DNA of 40,507 nucleotides, from NCBI GenBank assembly GCA_045545175.1, contig JAZQAK010000034.1:1-40507 (forward strand), given 5' to 3'. The position numbers were made by a program, and so were the translations under genes. The stretch comes from RGIG6165 sp045545175. Lineage in GTDB: Bacteria > Bacillota > Clostridia > Oscillospirales > Feifaniaceae. Each line of letters starts with the position of its first letter. Within the stretch, counting starts at the first letter, position 1. Below are positions 39,847 through 40,507 of this stretch, piece by piece. The notes below the pieces were generated by a model that was not told the DNA's origin, did no database searches, and saw only the letters and a program-made list of their open reading frames with translations.

Positions 39847-40507
39847 TTACTGTTGTACAGCATTGTATGCAACAATGATAGACTGTGCGTCATCGGTTGT
39901 AACGTGCTTATCGCCGTTAACGTCAGCCTTAATGCAGCCTGCCATCCAGTTTGCATATGAAGAAGCATCGTTTGTTATAGCATTGTATGCTGCTGTGATA
40001 TCATTCCATGTAACTTCATCATCAGGATCACCTGTGATCTTATTTACGTTTGTATAATCAATCACTTCTGCTGTGCCGTTTTCAACATCTTCTACCTTTG
40101 CTTTATAATCTTCAAGGTCGCCATCTTCTATTGCATCAACTACAAGTGCATATACGTGTGCATAATTGTGCTGAGACACGGTTCCGTCAGGTGCTTCATA
40201 CTTATAGCCTGCACCTGTTACTTCGTACATAGGAGCACCATCATACTTGAAGGTTAATGCTTCGTCTGTGTAAACGAGAACGAGCTTCTTGCCTGCAACA
40301 TAGTCAGAATTCTCGCCAAGGTCTACTTCTACGATGTAAGCACCCTTGATTACAACTCTTACTGTGCCTTCAACTGTTGTGTAACCGGCCTTTTCAACCT
40401 TGTAGTTTACTGTGTATTCGCCGGGGTTAATGAATTTAGGAGCAGTTTCTTCGCCGTTGTAAGTTACTGTTGCACCTGTTGTATCTGTTGTTACTTCGAA
40501 AGTATGT
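39847..40507 (-). CDS. Secreted dockerin-containing protein, 3' part only
   Basis: The frame is open from the right edge of the window to a TAA at 39847, giving 219 visible residues with no start codon in view; an internal Met at 40230 is not the start. I translated the upstream part by hand. It shows a beta-rich segment with a YNGEETAPKF motif and a GEYTVNYKVEKAGY stretch, like a bacterial Ig/MBG-type domain. The C terminus carries a dockerin type I-like pair. The second Ca-binding loop is canonical (ADVNGDKHVTTDDAQSII). The first (GDPDDEVTWNDITAAYN) is diverged. The 5' end, signal peptide and catalytic part lie outside the window. Confidence 0.8.
   Translation of the reverse strand, partial: HTFEVTTDTTGATVTYNGEETAPKFINPGEYTVNYKVEKAGYTTVEGTVRVVIKGAYIVEVDLGENSDYVAGKKLVLVYTDEALTFKYDGAPMYEVTGAGYKYEAPDGTVSQHNYAHVYALVVDAIEDGDLEDYKAKVEDVENGTAEVIDYTNVNKITGDPDDEVTWNDITAAYNAITNDASSYANWMAGCIKADVNGDKHVTTDDAQSIIVAYNAVQQ

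Overview
The window looks like a chromosomal segment of an anaerobic Clostridia-class Firmicute, plausibly an uncultured gut Oscillospirales-type organism (inference). The support is a large Bacillus-type SRP RNA directly upstream of dnaX-ybaB-recR, pyruvate:ferredoxin oxidoreductase, GTP-dependent PEP carboxykinase, type III glutamine synthetase, lipoproteins with Gram-positive lipoboxes, S-layer-homology (SLH) surface proteins, purine-rich Shine-Dalgarno sites and a dockerin-bearing protein. I see no prophage, insertion-sequence transposase, CRISPR array or recognisable defence island. Most of the window is core metabolism and transport, with several interesting intergenic structures.

Layout, left to right. 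(1) 44-1534, minus: trxA-trxB thioredoxin pair with its own promoter and a terminator-like leader hairpin. (2) 1610-2170: a promoter-driven RNA with no ORF, ending in a very strong terminator, followed by further hairpins. (3) 2273-6609, plus: AraC regulator, a siroheme/4Fe-4S reductase-like ferredoxin protein, and a metal-chelate (siderophore/heme/corrinoid class) ABC transporter. (4) 6650-9301, minus: pckG and rsmA. Back-to-back promoters then lead to a plus operon of a short phosphopantetheinyl-transferase-like protein, a 41-residue membrane peptide and an EamA transporter. (5) 10859-15588, plus: SRP RNA, dnaX, ybaB, recR and an LtaS-like sulfatase-fold membrane enzyme. (6) 15689-18646, plus: Crp/Fnr regulator and a NitT/TauT-type ABC importer.

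(7) 18763-21546, plus: glutamine synthetase III and a LUD-domain protein. (8) 21755-27484, plus: two complete polar amino-acid ABC importers in tandem, each with a terminator hairpin just after the binding-protein gene, then metA (acetyl-type by its Glu111), convergent with mtnN. (9) 28302-29218: a SLOG-family protein, tRNA-Arg(ACG), and a nested palindromic repeat array abutting the tRNA terminator. (10) 29198-37994, minus: an SLH-GH25 muramidase, pyruvate:ferredoxin oxidoreductase (nifJ), and a heterodimeric ABC exporter with a 22-bp palindromic operator. (11) 38099-40507: a palindromic repeat element, an SLH-anchored surface protein with a cohesin-like N-terminal domain, and the 3' part of a dockerin-containing secreted protein running off the right edge.

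Functional reading. The nitrogen and sulfur amino-acid genes (glnN, two amino-acid importers, metA, mtnN) form a loose assimilation neighbourhood. PFOR, PEPCK and thioredoxin fit a fermentative anaerobe. The most notable items for follow-up are the reductase plus chelate-transporter operon, the structured RNA near 1645-1930, the nested hairpin array after the tRNA, and the adjacent cohesin-like/dockerin surface pair.
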